Shown: positions 61,705 to 64,000 of the stretch, one piece after another
Numbering within the stretch: position 1 is the stretch's first letter
Layout of the letters: each line of letters begins with the position of its first letter
DNA from: Haloarcula amylovorans
Lineage (GTDB): Archaea; Halobacteriota; Halobacteria; Halobacteriales; Haloarculaceae
DNA: 64,000 bases
Assembly: GCF_004681185.1 (NCBI RefSeq)
Contig: NZ_SRIF01000010.1
Location: 62,001-126,000 of the forward strand
Reading direction: 5' to 3'
Translations under genes and position numbers: made by a program
The notes under the pieces: generated by a model
What the model saw: only the letters and a program-made list of their open reading frames with translations
Database searches by the model: none
What the model was told of the DNA's origin: nothing

Positions 61705-64000
61705 CGGTCTGGTCTGGCTGCGCCGGCGGTCTGGTTCGACGACGAGAGCGGTCGTGTGGAATTCATCACCACGAGTAAACTACTCGACGCCATGGCCACC
61801 GAGGCGAAAAGCGGGTTCAAGACGCCAGCGAGTGCCAGTGGAATCGCGATAGCGTTGTAGAGGAAGGCCCAGCCGATATTCTGTTTGACCCGGCGGTTCG
61901 TAGCGGCTGCGATGTCAAAGACTGTTGCTATAGACGCAAGGTCGTCGTCGACAATGGCGACGTCGGCAGCATCGACAGCAAGCGCAGTCCCGCTACCGAG
62001 CGCGATACCGAGATCTGCGCTTGCGAGCGCTGGCGCATCGTTCGTCCCATCGCCGACCATCGTAACTTGCTTCCCGGCCCCGAGCTGTCTGACCGTCTCG
62101 GCTTTCCCTTCCGGCGGCACGCCCGCAAACACATGATCGACGTATGGATGCTGGCGGAACGTGCTGGCCGCATCAGAATTGTCGCCGGTGAGAACAACGA
62201 CTTCGATATCGCGGTCGTTCAGTTCAGCTATTGTGTTTGCCCACTCATCACGGGGCTCGTCACCTACGACAATGATACCCTCCGCTCTGCCGTCACGCCC
62301 GATGACGACAGGGAGGTGCCCGGATTCGGTAGCGGCCGTCACTTGCGTTCGAATCTCGCGTGGCACCGACCAGCCCTGGGTGTCAAAGAGTGCAGGATGG
62401 CCAACGAGTACCGCCCTGTCTCCAACGGTTCCCTGCACGCCCTTCGTATAACTCTTGAAGGCGGTCACGTCACGCTGGGCTTCTGGCTCGTCAGTGTCCT
62501 TCAGGACGCCTCTATCGGTGTGTGTTGTGGTCTCGCCTTCTGACGAATCGCCACTGCTTGCGACCGACGTCGGAGCGACTGCGTCAGTGATTGCCTCCGC
62601 CACTGGGTGGGACGACCGCTCCTCTACCATCGCAGCCATCTCGAGAAGCTCTGTCGGTGCGTCCGTCTCGATAACGTTCATCTGACCTGTGGTGAGCGTC
62701 CCGGTCTTGTCGAAAACGACGACGTCCATTCCCCGAAGGCGTTCAAAGACAGTATCGTCGAACACGACGATTCCCTGCTCCATTGCTTCTCGAATTCCTG
62801 ACGAGACTGCGAGTGGTGTCGCCAGCCCGAGAGCGCAAGGACACGACACAATGAGGACGGTAAGCGCAACAAGGAGTGCGGTCGTCACTGTTGCGCCGAG
62901 GGCGAGATACGACACCCCAGCGACGGCTGCGAGGACAAGGACAAGCGGAACGAAAACTACTGCGAGCTTGTTCGCGAGTTTTTGCGTCCCGTTCGTTGCA
63001 CTCTGAATGTCCCAGAGGACGTCGACGATGCGGTTGAGACTACTCGGGGCACCATCGGCAACGGTAACGACGGCCCCACCACTCGTCACCAGGGAGCCGC
63101 CGACGACATCGTCGCCTGGTGCTTTCGTAACTGGCAGTGATTCACCCGTAACCACCGCTTCGTCGATGGTACAGCTGTTCTCTCGGAGATTTCCATCGAC
63201 GGGGATGCGCTCGCCTTCGCGAACGAGAATGGTATCACCGCCTGTCAAGTCTGTGACGGCCACCTCTTCTGTCTGGCCGCCGTCGTTGAGCAAGCGCGCG
63301 TCGTCTACCTGTGCGGTCGTGAGCTCGGAGAGACGCTTCATCGCCTGTCGCTTTATCGTCGATTCGTAGTATGTCCCTGCTGTGACCACGAGAATTATCG
63401 CAACGGTCACGTCGTAGTATACATGATTGTATATCGCATCGATAACGCCGACCTGGACGAGAAACACGGCAATCGTGCTATAGAGATATGCACTCACTGC
63501 TGCCAATGAGACGAGCAGATCCATATTCGGCTGGCGCATTCGAAGACTGACATATGCTCCCCGTAGCAGCGGACCGCCGGTATAAAACAGCACGAGACTC
63601 GTGAAGAAACAGAGGAAGTAGTAGAAGTACCGCGCCGACGCAACCAGATCGCGAGCAAGCTCCAGTGACCGACCGGAATAGAGTACCCCAAAGTGGACTG
63701 GGTACAATGAGATAATATACGGCAGCATGACCATCATCCCAAACATGACGCCAGCAGCCAGCCGCCACGTGAGTTCCTCTTCAGTTCGCTGACGTGCTAA
63801 GTCGTCGTCACGATGTGAGGCTGCGTACGCACCTTGACTGAAGACGTCTAATAGTGCTGATTCGGACAGTTCGTCACAATCGTAGTCAACCCTAACGGTT
63901 TCGGTCACATAACTTGCGCTGGTGTCGGTGACGCCAACAGTTGCGTTCGCGATGGACTCCAAGAACGCCTCACAGGTTGTACAGTGCATCCCAGTAACCC
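61701..64000 (-). CDS. Copper P-type ATPase (CopA/CcoI-like), 5' end outside window
   Basis: At least 766 residues are visible; the frame runs off the right edge (VTGMHCTTC continues an HMA domain whose start is outside). Core motifs: VTGESLPVTK, SCPCALGLATP (CPC with Ala-Leu-Gly, the copper type), DKTGTLTTGQ, RSSHPVAEA, GDGTNDAPALA. The eight-helix layout has long first helices (LAAGVMFGMMVMLPYIISLY) like CcoI/FixI. An acidic insert follows the HP motif. It exports Cu(I), possibly for insertion into a secreted or membrane copper enzyme. Overlap with the SafE-like gene supports a maturation role. Confidence 0.92.
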   Translation of the reverse strand, partial: VTGMHCTTCEAFLESIANATVGVTDTSASYVTETVRVDYDCDELSESALLDVFSQGAYAASHRDDDLARQRTEEELTWRLAAGVMFGMMVMLPYIISLYPVHFGVLYSGRSLELARDLVASARYFYYFLCFFTSLVLFYTGGPLLRGAYVSLRMRQPNMDLLVSLAAVSAYLYSTIAVFLVQVGVIDAIYNHVYYDVTVAIILVVTAGTYYESTIKRQAMKRLSELTTAQVDDARLLNDGGQTEEVAVTDLTGGDTILVREGERIPVDGNLRENSCTIDEAVVTGESLPVTKAPGDDVVGGSLVTSGGAVVTVADGAPSSLNRIVDVLWDIQSATNGTQKLANKLAVVFVPLVLVLAAVAGVSYLALGATVTTALLVALTVLIVSCPCALGLATPLAVSSGIREAMEQGIVVFDDTVFERLRGMDVVVFDKTGTLTTGQMNVIETDAPTELLEMAAMVEERSSHPVAEAITDAVAPTSVASSGDSSEGETTTHTDRGVLKDTDEPEAQRDVTAFKSYTKGVQGTVGDRAVLVGHPALFDTQGWSVPREIRTQVTAATESGHLPVVIGRDGRAEGIIVVGDEPRDEWANTIAELNDRDIEVVVLTGDNSDAASTFRQHPYVDHVFAGVPPEGKAETVRQLGAGKQVTMVGDGTNDAPALASADLGIALGSGTALAVDAADVAIVDDDLASIATVFDIAAATNRRVKQNIGWAFLYNAIAIPLALAGVLNPLFASVAMASSSLLVVMNSTRPLSSSNQTAGAARPDR

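Overview
The window is haloarchaeal DNA, most likely from a megaplasmid or integrated plasmid of a Halobacteria species. The evidence is the acid-rich proteins, two archaeal TFB genes, an Orc1/Cdc6 initiator with its own origin, a PCNA sliding clamp, HalOD1 and HTH_10 type regulators, several halocyanins, Tat/lipobox signal peptides and an ISH8-like insertion sequence. All names below come from reading the sequence and from family knowledge; no database search was run.

Layout. (1) 0.2-6 kb: a MscS channel, a receiver-GAF protein overlapping a KaiC/RecA-like protein, a TRAM-domain protein, zinc-ribbon proteins and a HalOD1 protein. (2) 6-19.3 kb: the maintenance module of the replicon, almost entirely on the minus strand. 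It encodes PCNA, an ArdC-like antirestriction protein, a TFB, SWIM zinc-finger proteins, an adenine-methylase-like protein without its catalytic motif, and several small unknown proteins. Twelve times the same element (a GATTTTGTGC-like box followed at once by a GC-rich hairpin) precedes a gene here. An ISH8-like element with a 10-bp target duplication sits inside the module. (3) 19.3-21.5 kb: the replication origin, with inverted arrays of TTTCCGGAGGTTCC-type sites around an AT-rich core, and orc1/cdc6 with a second array in its promoter. (4) 21.6-24.6 kb: an AbrB/VapC toxin-antitoxin pair, ParA with a small partner whose gene carries candidate centromere repeats, and a rearranged transposase remnant. 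(5) 24.6-31.2 kb: a Zn/Cd P-type ATPase with an HTH_10 regulator, an MNT/HEPN toxin-antitoxin pair and a tyrosine integrase. (6) 31.6-64 kb: a metal and respiration island. It holds a DtxR regulator, multicopper oxidase, ZIP transporter and halocyanin in abutting genes; a divergent tRNA-Glu-like gene; cytochrome bd oxidase (cydAB); a second halocyanin; a CDF exporter; a second Zn/Cd ATPase; a nos-type set (a NosL-NosD fusion, NosF, NosY) without NosZ in view; uncharacterised membrane proteins; a P19/Tp34-like protein; a second TFB; and a copper ATPase paired with a SafE-like protein, the ATPase running off the right edge.

How it fits together. The left half looks like a self-contained replicon that brings its own initiator, clamp, basal transcription factor, partition and addiction systems. 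The right half looks like cargo for handling Cu, Zn, Cd, Mn or Fe and for respiration at low oxygen. The most notable unexplained features are the repeated leader hairpin, which usually carries the Shine-Dalgarno sequence in its 3' arm, and the DtxR-oxidase-ZIP-halocyanin operon, in which the ZIP protein has an extra extracytoplasmic domain.
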